A stretch of DNA of 64,000 bases from an uncultured Actinomycetes bacterium (GTDB lineage: Bacteria; Actinomycetota; Coriobacteriia; Coriobacteriales; Atopobiaceae), in NCBI GenBank assembly GCA_900314685.1, contig OMWE01000001.1, positions 124,001 to 188,000 on the forward strand, in the 5' to 3' direction. Each line of letters starts with the position of its first letter. Position 1 is the stretch's first letter. This document shows, one piece after another, positions 16,450 through 24,640 of this stretch. The position numbers were made by a program, and so were the translations under genes. A model generated the notes under the pieces. The model did not search any database. It was not told the origin of the DNA and worked only from the letters and a program-made list of their open reading frames with translations.

Positions 16450-17361
16450 CTACTCGTCGAAGGCGGCGCAGATCGAGTCGAGCAGCATGACGGCAAAGGT
16501 CTGCGCGTCGCCTGTTGTGAAGGTGCCGTCGTAGCCGAGGCCGTAGGGCAGCTCGATGCGGAGCACGGGGGGCTGCTCGTCGGACAGGCCGAGCGCCGCG
16601 CGGATGCGCATGGGCAGGGTGTCGACGTCGTCCATCATGAGGTTCTGCATCGTGGAGTCCTCGGGCAGCGGCGTCGACGCCAGCACAAAGACGGCCGAGA
16701 CCCCGGGCGTGGCGTCGCCGACGGAGCCGATCAGCTCCAGGCCGCTCGTGTCGGTCGTGGCCGAGGCGAGGTTCCAGATGCGGCCCGCGACGTTGCGCGC
16801 AATGGGGTCGTCGCCCGTGATCTGCAGGCGCATCGACTCGAGCACGCCCGCCGCGCGCGCAAAGCCCATGCCGCCCATCGGGTGCGGACCGGCGGCCGGC
16901 TTGCCCGCCCACACGTGGTGCAGGCGCTCGATCGCGTCGAACGTGTCCTGGAAGCACATGCCGTCGGCGAGCGCGCCCTGGCTCTCCTGGAACTCCTTGA
17001 CGGCCGACTCGGTGTAGACGCCGTAGTAGCCGTCGGGCTTGCCGCAGGAAAATCCCAGGATGTTGAGACATTTTTGCAGCTGGAGCACGTCGGCGCCGTG
17101 GTAGTTGGGCAGGCGCAGGTAGAGCGTGCGGTCACCCATCCGGTACCCGGCGTCGACCAGCGCCGTCCAGGTCTCGGTGTCGACCTCGCCGCCCAGGTTC
17201 AGGCCCTGGTCCAGGCGGAACCGCGCGACCGCAGACGCCGTCGACGGGCCGAAGGTCTTGCCCTCGACCTCCGAGGCCTCGATCTTGTAGCCGAGCGAGC
17301 CGAGGCGCTCCTGTATGTCTTCTACGGCGACGCCGGTGGCGCCTTGACGGATGGGTTCCAT
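16450..17361 (-). CDS. Peptidoglycan-binding domain protein
   Basis: The 303-residue protein has two PG_binding_1-type repeats near its N-terminus: GATGVAVEDIQERLGSLGY ... FGPSTASAVARFRLDQGL (residues 8-55) and GADVLQLQKCLNILGF ... GVYTESAVKEFQESQG (about 87-130). The C-terminal half (about 165-303) carries a different domain with NVAGRIWNLASAT and LRIELPYGLGYDGTFTTGDA, which I read as an amidase-like or zinc-free cell-wall module but cannot assign. No signal peptide is apparent, so it may act inside the cell or leave it by an unknown route. It lies downstream of the polyprenyl synthase gene on the same strand, 101 bases away, in line with a cell-envelope operon. Confidence 0.8.
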   Translation of the reverse strand: MEPIRQGATGVAVEDIQERLGSLGYKIEASEVEGKTFGPSTASAVARFRLDQGLNLGGEVDTETWTALVDAGYRMGDRTLYLRLPNYHGADVLQLQKCLNILGFSCGKPDGYYGVYTESAVKEFQESQGALADGMCFQDTFDAIERLHHVWAGKPAAGPHPMGGMGFARAAGVLESMRLQITGDDPIARNVAGRIWNLASATTDTSGLELIGSVGDATPGVSAVFVLASTPLPEDSTMQNLMMDDVDTLPMRIRAALGLSDEQPPVLRIELPYGLGYDGTFTTGDAQTFAVMLLDSICAAFDE

Positions 17362-17462
17362 CGTTGCTCCTATCTAGTGCGTGCGGGCCGGCTGCGGGTG
17401 CCCCGGCACGGGGTCGTCCTCGTCAGAGGCCAGGACGACCGGCCGGGAAGACAGACCCTCGC

Positions 17463-18512
17463 CTAGCCCGCGCGTCTCACAAAGAAGTCCGCCATGGAGA
17501 GCAGGACCTCGTAGGTATCGTTTGCGTACTCCCCCGGCGTCAGGCGCGTCTTGGCGTCCTGCACCAGGCGGACGGCCTCGTTCCAGGTGTAGTCGATCGC
17601 ACCGACCCGCTCCATCAGCTCGACGGCGCGGGCCAGGCGGTCCTTGTCGGCCGTGTGGCTCATGAGGATCTCGAGCAGCTCGTCGTGCGGGTCGCCCTCC
17701 AGGTTGGCCAGCGCGTAGACCACCGCGAGCGTGCGCTTGCCCTCGGTGATGTCGTTGCGGTAGTCCTTGCCCTGGCTCTCGGCGTCGCCCACCAGGTTGA
17801 GCAGGTCGTCCTGCAGCTGGAAGGCAAGGCCCGCGTCGAGGCCGAAGCTCCGCAGCTCGTGCACCTGCTTCTTGCTGCCGCCGCCGCAGATGGCACCCAT
17901 CGCGAGCGGGCTCGCGGCGGAGTAGCAGGCCGTCTTGTGCCAGGCCATGTAGCGGTAGTCGTCGGGCGTCACGTCCCAGCGGCCGTCGCGCACCCAGGCC
18001 AGGTCGAGCGCCTGGCCCTCCACGGTCAGGTGCTCCATCTGCGCGAGCTCGGACAGCAGGCGCAGCTTGACGGTGTCGCTGTAGTCCGCCCCGAGGATCG
18101 CCTCGTAGGTGGACACGATGCCCAGGTCGCCGTCGTTGATCGCAGGGCCGACCCCCTCGATCAGGTGCAGGCAGGGCTTGCCGCGGCGCAGCTCGCCCTC
18201 GTCGGCGATGTCGTCGTGAATAAGGGCGGCGCTCTGGAAATACTCCACCGCGTACGCGATGGGCAGCGCGTCCTCGGGGTCGCCGCCGACCGCCTCGCAT
18301 CCCAGCATCGCGAGGATGGGGCGCGTGCGCTTGCCGCCGCGCGCGGTGAAGCGGCGCAGCGGGCAGTAGAGCGCGCGGTCGAGGTCGTCGTGCAGCAGGC
18401 TGGACCGCACGGCGTGGGGGCCGTTGTCGTAGAGGTAGTTCTCCACCGCCCTGCGGTGCTTGCCCATGTAGGCCAGAAAGCGATTGCCCGTGTTGCCCAA
18501 ATCCTCAGTCAC
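17463..18512 (-). CDS. Polyprenyl diphosphate synthase
   Basis: The 349-residue protein is a trans-prenyltransferase that condenses isopentenyl diphosphate with allylic diphosphates. The signature GGKRTRPILAMLGCEA is followed by the first Asp-rich motif LIHDDIADEGELRRGKPC (about residues 97-114). The second motif reads FQLQDDLLNLVGDAESQGKD, so the usual fifth Asp of DDxxD is Asn. The conserved GKRTLAVVYAL follows. Product chain length cannot be read from sequence; geranylgeranyl or longer is possible for quinone-free anaerobes. It starts 9 bases after galE ends, so the two are co-transcribed. Confidence 0.9.
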   Translation of the reverse strand: MTEDLGNTGNRFLAYMGKHRRAVENYLYDNGPHAVRSSLLHDDLDRALYCPLRRFTARGGKRTRPILAMLGCEAVGGDPEDALPIAYAVEYFQSAALIHDDIADEGELRRGKPCLHLIEGVGPAINDGDLGIVSTYEAILGADYSDTVKLRLLSELAQMEHLTVEGQALDLAWVRDGRWDVTPDDYRYMAWHKTACYSAASPLAMGAICGGGSKKQVHELRSFGLDAGLAFQLQDDLLNLVGDAESQGKDYRNDITEGKRTLAVVYALANLEGDPHDELLEILMSHTADKDRLARAVELMERVGAIDYTWNEAVRLVQDAKTRLTPGEYANDTYEVLLSMADFFVRRAG

Positions 18513-18521
18513 GTCAGGCCC

Positions 18522-19577
18522 CTAGCCCTCGTAGCCGTCGGGGTTCTCGGACTGCCAATGCCAGGAGTCGCGACACATGTCGTCCAGGTCGTAGCGGGCC
18601 TTCCAGCCCATCTCGCGCTCGGCCTTGGAGCAGTCGGCGTAGTTGGCCACCACGTCGCCCGCGCGGCGCGGACCGATCTGATAGGGCAGCTCGCGGCCGC
18701 AGGCGCGCGAGAAGGCGTGGATCACGTCGAGGACGCTCGAGCCCTTGCCGGTACCGAGGTTAAAGACCTCGACGCCCGTGCGGCCGTTCATCCAGGCCAG
18801 CGCCGCCACGTGGCCCGAGGCCAGGTCCATCACGTGGATGTAGTCGCGCACGCCCGTGCCGTCCGGCGTGGGGTAGTCGTCGCCCCACACGCGCACGTAC
18901 TCACGCTTGCCCACGGCGACCTGCGCGACGTAGGGCACGAGATTGTTGGGGATGCCCTTGGGGTCCTCGCCGATCAGTCCCGAAGGGTGGGCGCCGATGG
19001 GGTTGAAGTAGCGCAGCAGCACCACGTTCCACTCGGGGTCGGCGGTGTGCAGGTCGGTCAGGATCTGCTCGATCATCCACTTGGTCCAACCATAGGGGTT
19101 GGTCGCGGGCTTCTTGGGGCTCTCCTCGGTCAGCGGCAGGCTGTCGGGCTCGCCGTAGACGGTGGCGGAGCTGCTGAAGATGATCGACTTGCAGCCGTGC
19201 GCGCGCATCACGTCGACCAGCGTGAGGGTGTTGCCGAGGTTGTTGGTGTAGTACTCGATCGGCTTCTCGACGGACTCGCCCACGGCCTTGTAGCCGGCGA
19301 AGTGGATCACGCGGTCGATCGCGTTGTCGGCAAAGATCTGCTCGAGCGCGGCGCGGTCGTTGACGTCGGCCTGGTAGAAGCGCAGGTTGGCCGCCGCCTC
19401 GGGTCCCACGATCGTCTTGATGCGGTCCACGGCCTTCTCAGAGGAATTGGAGAGGTCGTCCACGATCACCGCGCGGTATCCCTGCTGCAGCAGCTCGACC
19501 ACGGTATGGCTGCCGATAAAGCCGGCGCCGCCCGTCACGAGGACGCAGGTGTCGGCGGGTGCTTTCTTATCGCTCAT
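18522..19577 (-). CDS. galE: UDP-glucose 4-epimerase
   Basis: The 351-residue protein interconverts UDP-glucose and UDP-galactose with bound NAD. The N-terminal VLVTGGAGFIGSHTVVELLQ (residues 12-31) is the nucleotide-binding Rossmann motif. The catalytic Tyr-Lys pair lies in NPYGWTKWMIEQIL, where the Tyr-x3-Lys spacing is kept, and the Ser/Thr is in SSSATVYG. GIPNNLVPYVAQVAVGKREY and DYIHVMDLASGHVAAL are further GalE blocks. It is first in a minus-strand operon with the polyprenyl synthase and peptidoglycan-binding genes, which fits supply of UDP-sugars for envelope polymers. Confidence 0.96.
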   Translation of the reverse strand: MSDKKAPADTCVLVTGGAGFIGSHTVVELLQQGYRAVIVDDLSNSSEKAVDRIKTIVGPEAAANLRFYQADVNDRAALEQIFADNAIDRVIHFAGYKAVGESVEKPIEYYTNNLGNTLTLVDVMRAHGCKSIIFSSSATVYGEPDSLPLTEESPKKPATNPYGWTKWMIEQILTDLHTADPEWNVVLLRYFNPIGAHPSGLIGEDPKGIPNNLVPYVAQVAVGKREYVRVWGDDYPTPDGTGVRDYIHVMDLASGHVAALAWMNGRTGVEVFNLGTGKGSSVLDVIHAFSRACGRELPYQIGPRRAGDVVANYADCSKAEREMGWKARYDLDDMCRDSWHWQSENPDGYEG

Positions 19578-19858
19578 GAGATTCCTTCCGCGTATCAGCT
19601 CTCACAAGAATATCTTTTTTCCCGATTCGTCTGTTTTCCCAAATCGGTATATAGCTGTCTCAGTATACGGGAGTCGTGTGACGAGCGCATGGTTCGCGGA
19701 GCGAACGCCGTCGTTTGACAGGCAGGCGTATGCGCGCAAAGACGAACGTACGGCCCGGCAGGCGTATATGCAAAGACGAGCATTCGGCTCGACGGGCAGA
19801 CCCGCCCGCGGACGTATGATGGGCATGCTGGCAGGCAGTAGACGGGGAGGTGGGCAGC
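19578..19858. other. galE/ywaF divergent intergenic region with a direct repeat
   Basis: The region should hold the two divergent promoters, but no box pair is clear. An imperfect direct repeat beginning GGCAGGCGTAT and ending AAAGACGA lies at 19721-19749 and 19757-19780. A palindrome, ATTCGGCTCGACGGGC, is not well paired. Nothing else is evident. Confidence 0.4.
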
Positions 19859-20590
19859 GTGCCGGACGGGATGAGCATAGTCGAGGCTTTCTTCCTCTCG
19901 GGGCAGCTGTGGTGGCGCTACCCGGGGTCGGGTTTCGCGCTCTGGTCGCCCGAGCACCTCGCGGCGCTTGCCCTCTGCGTCGTCCTGATTGCCGCGCTGG
20001 TCGCCCGCGCCGACCGCCCGGGCCTCGTGCGCGCCGTCGCGGTCGTCCCCCTCTGCTCACTCGCGCTGACCAATGCGCTCACCGCGGCCCAGGGCGCCTA
20101 CGACCCCACCCGCCTGCCCCTCTACCTCTGCAACCTCTGCGAGCTCATCGTCCTGGTGGACTGCCTGCACCCCAACGCCCTCTGCGACGAATGCTCCTTT
20201 GCCCTCGCGATGCTGGGCGGCGTCTCCGCGATCCTCTTCCCCGGCTGGCCCCAGTGCCCCATCTGGTCGCTGCCCAGCGTCACGGGCTTCCTGGAGCACA
20301 GCTGCCTGGTCGCCTACCCGCTCATGCGGATGCGCACGGGGGCGTTGGTCCCGCGGCGCAGGCGGGCGTGGATGCCGATGGCGGTCGGTGGCGCGCACAT
20401 GCTCGCGGTCATTCCCTACAACCTGCGCTACGGCAGCAACTTCGACTTCGTGCCCGACCCGATGGGCACCGAGCCGCTCGCGTCCGCCTTCCGCTCCCTC
20501 GGCAACCCCGGCTACACCCTGCTCGTCTTTACCATGGGCTGCGCGATCGTCTGGGTGGAGTACCTCCTCTGCGCCCGCACGCACCGCTAA
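19859..20590 (+). CDS. YwaF-like (TIGR02206 type) integral membrane protein
   Basis: The protein has about seven spans and the block LYLCNLCELIVLVDCLHP followed by LAMLGGVSAILFPGW (residues about 95-140), typical of YwaF-like membrane proteins of unknown function. The C-terminal part has NLRYGSNFDFVPD and GYTLLVFTMGCAIVWVEYLL. A GTG at 19859 is chosen because GGGGAGG ends 8 bases upstream. GTG 19850 and ATG 19871 are the alternatives. It is transcribed away from galE and ends in a cluster of GTGACA repeats. Confidence 0.8.
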   Translation: MPDGMSIVEAFFLSGQLWWRYPGSGFALWSPEHLAALALCVVLIAALVARADRPGLVRAVAVVPLCSLALTNALTAAQGAYDPTRLPLYLCNLCELIVLVDCLHPNALCDECSFALAMLGGVSAILFPGWPQCPIWSLPSVTGFLEHSCLVAYPLMRMRTGALVPRRRRAWMPMAVGGAHMLAVIPYNLRYGSNFDFVPDPMGTEPLASAFRSLGNPGYTLLVFTMGCAIVWVEYLLCARTHR

Positions 20591-20627
20591 ATGCAAGCGG
20601 GCTTGCTGGGGCGCAGCGTGACAGTCT

Positions 20628-20688
20628 AGTGTGACACTCCCCCGTCACCTGTCACGCACCAGTGTGACAGTCCCCCGTCACCTGACAC
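20628..20688. repeat. Two GTGTGACA...CCCCCGTCACCTG repeats
   Basis: Two copies of a 28-bp unit (AGTGTGACACTCCCCCGTCA and on) lie at 20628-20655 and 20661-20688. Each is itself bounded by the inverted pair GTGACA/TGTCAC. Three more copies of the same core are found at 32751-32837, 12 kb away, again between genes. Confidence 0.85.
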
Positions 20689-20693
20689 AGGGG

Positions 20694-20723
20694 GCGGCGG
20701 CGCTGGAGAAGGGGCGCCGCCGC
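20694..20723 (-). terminator. GC-rich hairpin after glgP
   Basis: Perfect 10-base arms GCGGCGGCGC and GCGCCGCCGC enclose a 10-base loop just downstream of the glgP stop codon. No T-run follows on the minus strand, so it may stop transcription poorly or protect the mRNA end. Confidence 0.55.
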
Positions 20724-20735
20724 GCTGGGAGGAGT

Positions 20736-22985
20736 CTACAGGTGCCAGATGTCCTCGTTGTACTGGCGGATAGTGCGGTCGGATGAGAAGTAGCCGGCCT
20801 GGGCGATGTTGACGAGGCAGCTGCGCGCCCAGACGCGCTCGTTCTCGTGCGCCACGAGCATCTCGGCCTTGGTCGCGCAGTAGCTCTCGAAGTCGGGCAT
20901 GGTCATGAACCAGTCCTTCTGCGTGAGGTTGCCGTAGAGGCGCGAGAGCATGGTGCCGTCGGCGTCATTGACCATCGCGGGGCTCACCAGGAAGTCGAGT
21001 GCCTCGGCGAGGCGTGCGTCCTTGCGGTAATAGTCGGCGGGGTTGTAGTCGGCCTTCTGGTAGTGCGCAATGACCTCGTCGGAGCCCAGGCCAAAGGTGT
21101 AGATGTTGTCCGGACCCACGAGCTGGGCGATCTCGACGTTGGCACCGTCCATCGTGCCCAGGGTCAGGGCGCCGTTGAGCATGAACTTCATGTTGGAGGT
21201 ACCCGATGCCTCCTTGGAGGCCAGCGAGATCTGCTCGGAGATGTCGCAGGCAGGGATCAGTCGCTCCGCGGCCGTGACGTTGTAGTTCTCAAGCATCACG
21301 ACGCGCAGCCAGCCGCGCGCGTCGGGGTCGCGCTCGACCAGGCGGCCCAGCGTGATGATCGCGTGGATGATGTCCTTGGCGGCGACGTAGGCAGGCGCGG
21401 CCTTGGCGCCGTAGATCAGCGTGACCGGGCGCTGCGGGTAGACGCCGTCCTTGATGTCGAGGTAGGTGCGGATGGCCCACAGCAGGCTCAGCTGCTGGCG
21501 CTTGTACTCGTGCAGGCGCTTGGACTGCACGTCAAAGACGGACGCAGTGTCGAGGCTCACACCCTGATGCCCCTCCAGCCAGGAAGAGAAACGCTCCTTA
21601 TTGGCCTGCTTGACCTCGGCGAGCGCCGCCAGCGTGGCGTCGTCGTCAGCGTAGTCGAGCAGGCGCTCGAGCTGCGCCGCGTCCGTCTTCCAGCCCTCGC
21701 CGATACGGGCGTCGATCAGGGCCGTGAGGCCGGGGTTGCACTCCACGAGCCAGCGGCGGAACGTGACGCCGTTGGTCTTGTTGTTGAACTTGTCCGGATG
21801 GAGCCGGTAGAAGGGGGCGAGCTCGGTCTCCTCGAGGATCTTGGTGTGGAGCGCGGCCACGCCGTTGACGGAGTGGGCCACGTGGATGTCGATGTGGGCC
21901 ATGTGCACGTTGCCACGGTCGTCCAGGATGCGGACCGCGGGGTCGTCGTCGGTCGCCGCGCACACGCGCTCGTCCAGGTCGCGGATGATGGGCATGAGCT
22001 GGGGCGCCACGCGCTCGATGTAGGCGGCGGGCCAGGTCTCGAGCGCCTCGGCCAGGATGGTGTGGTTGGTGTAGGCGCACACGTCGCCCGTGATGCGGAT
22101 CGCCTCGTCCTGCCCGATGCCGCGCTCTACGAGCAGGCGAATCAGCTCGGGGATGACCATCGTGGGGTGCGTGTCGTTGATCTGCACCTGCGCGTAGTCG
22201 GCCAGGTCGTGCAGGTCGCTTCCCCGCGAGACCGCCTCGTCCAGCAGCAGCCGGGCGGCGTTGGCGACCATGAAGTACTCCTGGTAGACACGCAGCAGGC
22301 GGCCGGCGTCGTCGGAGTCGTCGGGATAGAGGAAGAGCGTGAGGTTCTTGGCGATCGCGTGCTTGTCGAAGCCGATGCCGCTGTGCAGCACGCCCTCGTC
22401 CACGCTGTCCACGTCGAAGAGACGCAGGCGGCCGCAGCGCGAGCCGTAACCCGTGACGTCGAGCTCGTACATGGTCGAGGTCAGGTCGAAGTCGCCGAAA
22501 TGCACGGTGTAGTGGCGGCCGGTCGGCTTGAGGAAGCTCTCGCGGCCCCACGTGAGCCAGAGGTCGGGCACCTCGGCCTGCTTGCCCCACTCGAAGACCT
22601 GACGGAAGAGGCCGCAGTGGTACGCGAGCCCCACGCCGTCCGCCGGCAGGCCCAGCGTCGCGAGGCTGTCGAGGAAGCATGCGGCCAGGCGGCCGAGACC
22701 GCCGTTGCCGAGGGATGGCTCATGCTCGTATTCCTCCAGCTCGGCCAGGCTCCTGCCCGCCGCGGCCAGCTCGTCGCGCACGGCGTCGTACAGACCCAGG
22801 TTGATGAGGTTGTTGGAGAGGAGCTTGCCCACCAGGAACTCGGCGGAGATGTAATAGAGCTTCTTTTTGCCCTCGTTGTAGCCGCGGCCCTCGGCGGCCG
22901 CCGTGGTGTAGCGCATGAGGGCGTTGAAGAGCTCGAGGTCGGTGCACGTGTCGAGGGGTTTGTCCGTGAAGTCCTGAAGTCGCAT
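20736..22985 (-). CDS. glgP: Glycogen/maltodextrin phosphorylase
   Basis: This 749-residue pyridoxal-phosphate enzyme releases glucose-1-phosphate from alpha-1,4-glucans. KKLYYISAEFLVGKLLSNNL (about 41-60) and EPSLGNGGLGRLAACFLDSL (about 89-108) are the substrate-site blocks. The PLP Lys lies in SGTSNMKFMLNGALTLGTMD near residue 599. NGVTFRRWL and KRLHEYKRQ are also present. It is slightly shorter than the common 790-850 residues because the N-terminus is compact. The gene stands alone, and its promoter is overlapped by a LacI-family operator (23044-23067), so it is probably repressed unless a glucan or sugar effector is present. Confidence 0.97.
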   Translation of the reverse strand: MRLQDFTDKPLDTCTDLELFNALMRYTTAAAEGRGYNEGKKKLYYISAEFLVGKLLSNNLINLGLYDAVRDELAAAGRSLAELEEYEHEPSLGNGGLGRLAACFLDSLATLGLPADGVGLAYHCGLFRQVFEWGKQAEVPDLWLTWGRESFLKPTGRHYTVHFGDFDLTSTMYELDVTGYGSRCGRLRLFDVDSVDEGVLHSGIGFDKHAIAKNLTLFLYPDDSDDAGRLLRVYQEYFMVANAARLLLDEAVSRGSDLHDLADYAQVQINDTHPTMVIPELIRLLVERGIGQDEAIRITGDVCAYTNHTILAEALETWPAAYIERVAPQLMPIIRDLDERVCAATDDDPAVRILDDRGNVHMAHIDIHVAHSVNGVAALHTKILEETELAPFYRLHPDKFNNKTNGVTFRRWLVECNPGLTALIDARIGEGWKTDAAQLERLLDYADDDATLAALAEVKQANKERFSSWLEGHQGVSLDTASVFDVQSKRLHEYKRQQLSLLWAIRTYLDIKDGVYPQRPVTLIYGAKAAPAYVAAKDIIHAIITLGRLVERDPDARGWLRVVMLENYNVTAAERLIPACDISEQISLASKEASGTSNMKFMLNGALTLGTMDGANVEIAQLVGPDNIYTFGLGSDEVIAHYQKADYNPADYYRKDARLAEALDFLVSPAMVNDADGTMLSRLYGNLTQKDWFMTMPDFESYCATKAEMLVAHENERVWARSCLVNIAQAGYFSSDRTIRQYNEDIWHL

Positions 22986-23030
22986 CGGGAGCGTCCCTTC
23001 AGATAGTCATCTCACTGTGTGACAAGATGG

Positions 23031-23067
23031 ACTATAGCAGGCTGGAAACGTTACCGCAAACGTTTCC
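23031..23067 (-). promoter_or_regulatory. glgP promoter with LacI/MalR-type operator
   Basis: Read on the minus strand, TTGCGG (23054-23059) and TATAGT (23031-23036) are 17 bp apart, a good sigma-70-type promoter 45 bases ahead of glgP. A 24-bp palindrome (GGAAACGTT ... AACGTTTCC, 23044-23067) covers the -35 box and spacer. Its half CGCAAACGTTTCC matches the general operator of LacI-family sugar repressors, with a central AACGTT. Repression by steric blocking is inferred. Confidence 0.75.
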
Positions 23068-23146
23068 ATATCTCTCCAAACCTTCTGCCGTTCGGGAGCG
23101 ATTTCCTACCGTTCGCCGCCCGCTCACCGCGTTTGCCGAGGTAAGA

Positions 23147-23179
23147 GAAAAGGCGACAGGCCCGAAGACCTGCCGCCTT
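23147..23179 (-). terminator. Terminator of the nfn operon
   Basis: On the minus strand AAGGCGGCAGG and CCTGTCGCCTT pair (one mismatch) around TCTTCGGG and are followed by TTCTC. It lies 67 bases after the nfnB stop codon. Confidence 0.8.
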
Positions 23180-23245
23180 GGCAGTGCGTATGTCGCTCAG
23201 CGCCCGCACTGGCTCGGCGCCCGCGCTGGCTCCTGGAAGGAATCG

Positions 23246-24640
23246 CTACGAGAGCGCCTCGACCATGGAGGCAGCGGCCTTCTTGCCGGCGCCCATGGCC
23301 AGGATGACCGTCGCGGCACCGGTGACGATGTCGCCGCCGGCCCAGATGCGCGGGTTGGAGGTGCGGCCGTTCTCGTCGGCCACGACGTAGCCCCACTTGT
23401 TGAAGTCGCAGCCGCCGATGAGCTTGGCCGTGACGTTGGCGTTGGTGCCGATGGCGGAGATGGCCACGTCGCAGGGGATCTCCTCGATCTCGCCCTCGAT
23501 GGGGATGGGGCGACGGCGACCGGACTCGTCGGGCTCGCCCAGCTTCATCTTCTGAATCTTGACGCCGCAGACGTTGCCGTCCTCGCCCTTGAGGAACTCG
23601 AGGGGAGCGGAGAGCTCCATGACCTCGACACCCTCCTGCTTGGCGTGGTGCAGCTCGGCCTTACGGGCGGGCATCTCGGCCTCGGTACGACGGTAGGCGA
23701 TGATCGCGCGCTTGGCGCCCAGGCGCTTGGCGGTGCGGACCGCGTCCATAGCGACGTTGCCGCCACCGAAGACCACGACGGTCTCGGCGTGCTTGGTCGG
23801 CGTGTCGTACTCGGGGAAGCGGTTGGCCTTCATCAGGTTCACACGGGTGAGGTACTCGTTGGCGAAGAAGACATTCGGGAGGTTCTCGCCGGGGATGCCC
23901 ATGAGCTTGGGCAGGCCCGCGCCCGTGGCGATGTAGAGGGCGTCGAACTCCTTGAGCAGGTCCTCGGCGTTGCCGAGATTGCCGATCACGGAGTTGTACT
24001 CAAACTTGACGCCCAGGGTCTTGAGGCCGTCGATCTCGCGCTTGACGACCGCCTTGGGCAGACGGAACTCGGGGATGCCGTAGACCAGCACGCCGCCGCC
24101 GGTGAAGAAGGCCTCGAAGACGGTGACGTCAAATCCGTTGCGGGCCAGCTCGCCGGCGCAGGTAATGCCGGAGGGGCCGGAACCGATGACCGCGATCTTC
24201 TTGCCGTTGGCAGGCTTGATGTCGGGCTTGGAGGCCAGCTCGGGCTGGTCGCCCAGGAAGCGCTCCAGCTGGCCGATGGCGACGGGCTCGCCCTTCTTGC
24301 CGCGAATGCACTTGCCCTCGCACTGGCTCTCCTGCGGGCAGACGCGGCCGCAGATGGCCGGCAGCATGGACTGCTCGTGGATGATGTCCAGGCCCTCGCC
24401 GTACTTGCCCTCGTAGATCTTCTCGATGAAGCCGGGGATGTTGATGTTGACGGGGCAGCCCTCGACGCACAGGGGCTTCTTGCAGCGCATGCAGCGCGAA
24501 GCCTCGGCCTTGGCCATCTCCTCGGTGTAGCCCTTGTCGACCGGGCGGAAATCGATGGCGCGCTCGATCGGGTCTTCCTCATTGTACGGAGTGCGCGGCA
24601 GCTTCATGTCTGCCACCCAGCGACCATTTACTTCTGGCAT
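23246..24640 (-). CDS. nfnB: NADPH-dependent glutamate synthase-like NfnB subunit
   Basis: The 464-residue protein is the large subunit of the electron-bifurcating ferredoxin:NADP oxidoreductase, related to GltD. Two iron-sulfur sites are seen near the N-terminus: CMRCKKPLCVEGCPV and CGRVCPQESQCEGKCIRGKK. FAD binding is at VIGSGPSGITCAGELA and the second nucleotide site at VVFGGGNVAMDAVRTAKRLG. The end reads RIWAGGDIVTGAATVILAMG. The ATG at 24640 is chosen for its GAGGCG site and conserved MPEVNGRW start; longer versions are out of family. It overlaps the end of the nfnA gene by 13 bases, so the two are translated together. The complex balances NADH, NADPH and ferredoxin in anaerobes. Confidence 0.95.
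   Translation of the reverse strand: MPEVNGRWVADMKLPRTPYNEEDPIERAIDFRPVDKGYTEEMAKAEASRCMRCKKPLCVEGCPVNINIPGFIEKIYEGKYGEGLDIIHEQSMLPAICGRVCPQESQCEGKCIRGKKGEPVAIGQLERFLGDQPELASKPDIKPANGKKIAVIGSGPSGITCAGELARNGFDVTVFEAFFTGGGVLVYGIPEFRLPKAVVKREIDGLKTLGVKFEYNSVIGNLGNAEDLLKEFDALYIATGAGLPKLMGIPGENLPNVFFANEYLTRVNLMKANRFPEYDTPTKHAETVVVFGGGNVAMDAVRTAKRLGAKRAIIAYRRTEAEMPARKAELHHAKQEGVEVMELSAPLEFLKGEDGNVCGVKIQKMKLGEPDESGRRRPIPIEGEIEEIPCDVAISAIGTNANVTAKLIGGCDFNKWGYVVADENGRTSNPRIWAGGDIVTGAATVILAMGAGKKAAASMVEALS

Noticed and set aside
19736..19749. Recurring GCAAAGACGAACGT-like motif between genes (also 30065, 41908, 59298)
   Set aside because: The same string occurs inside coding regions as ordinary codons, and copies have no common context, so chance or old gene debris is likely.
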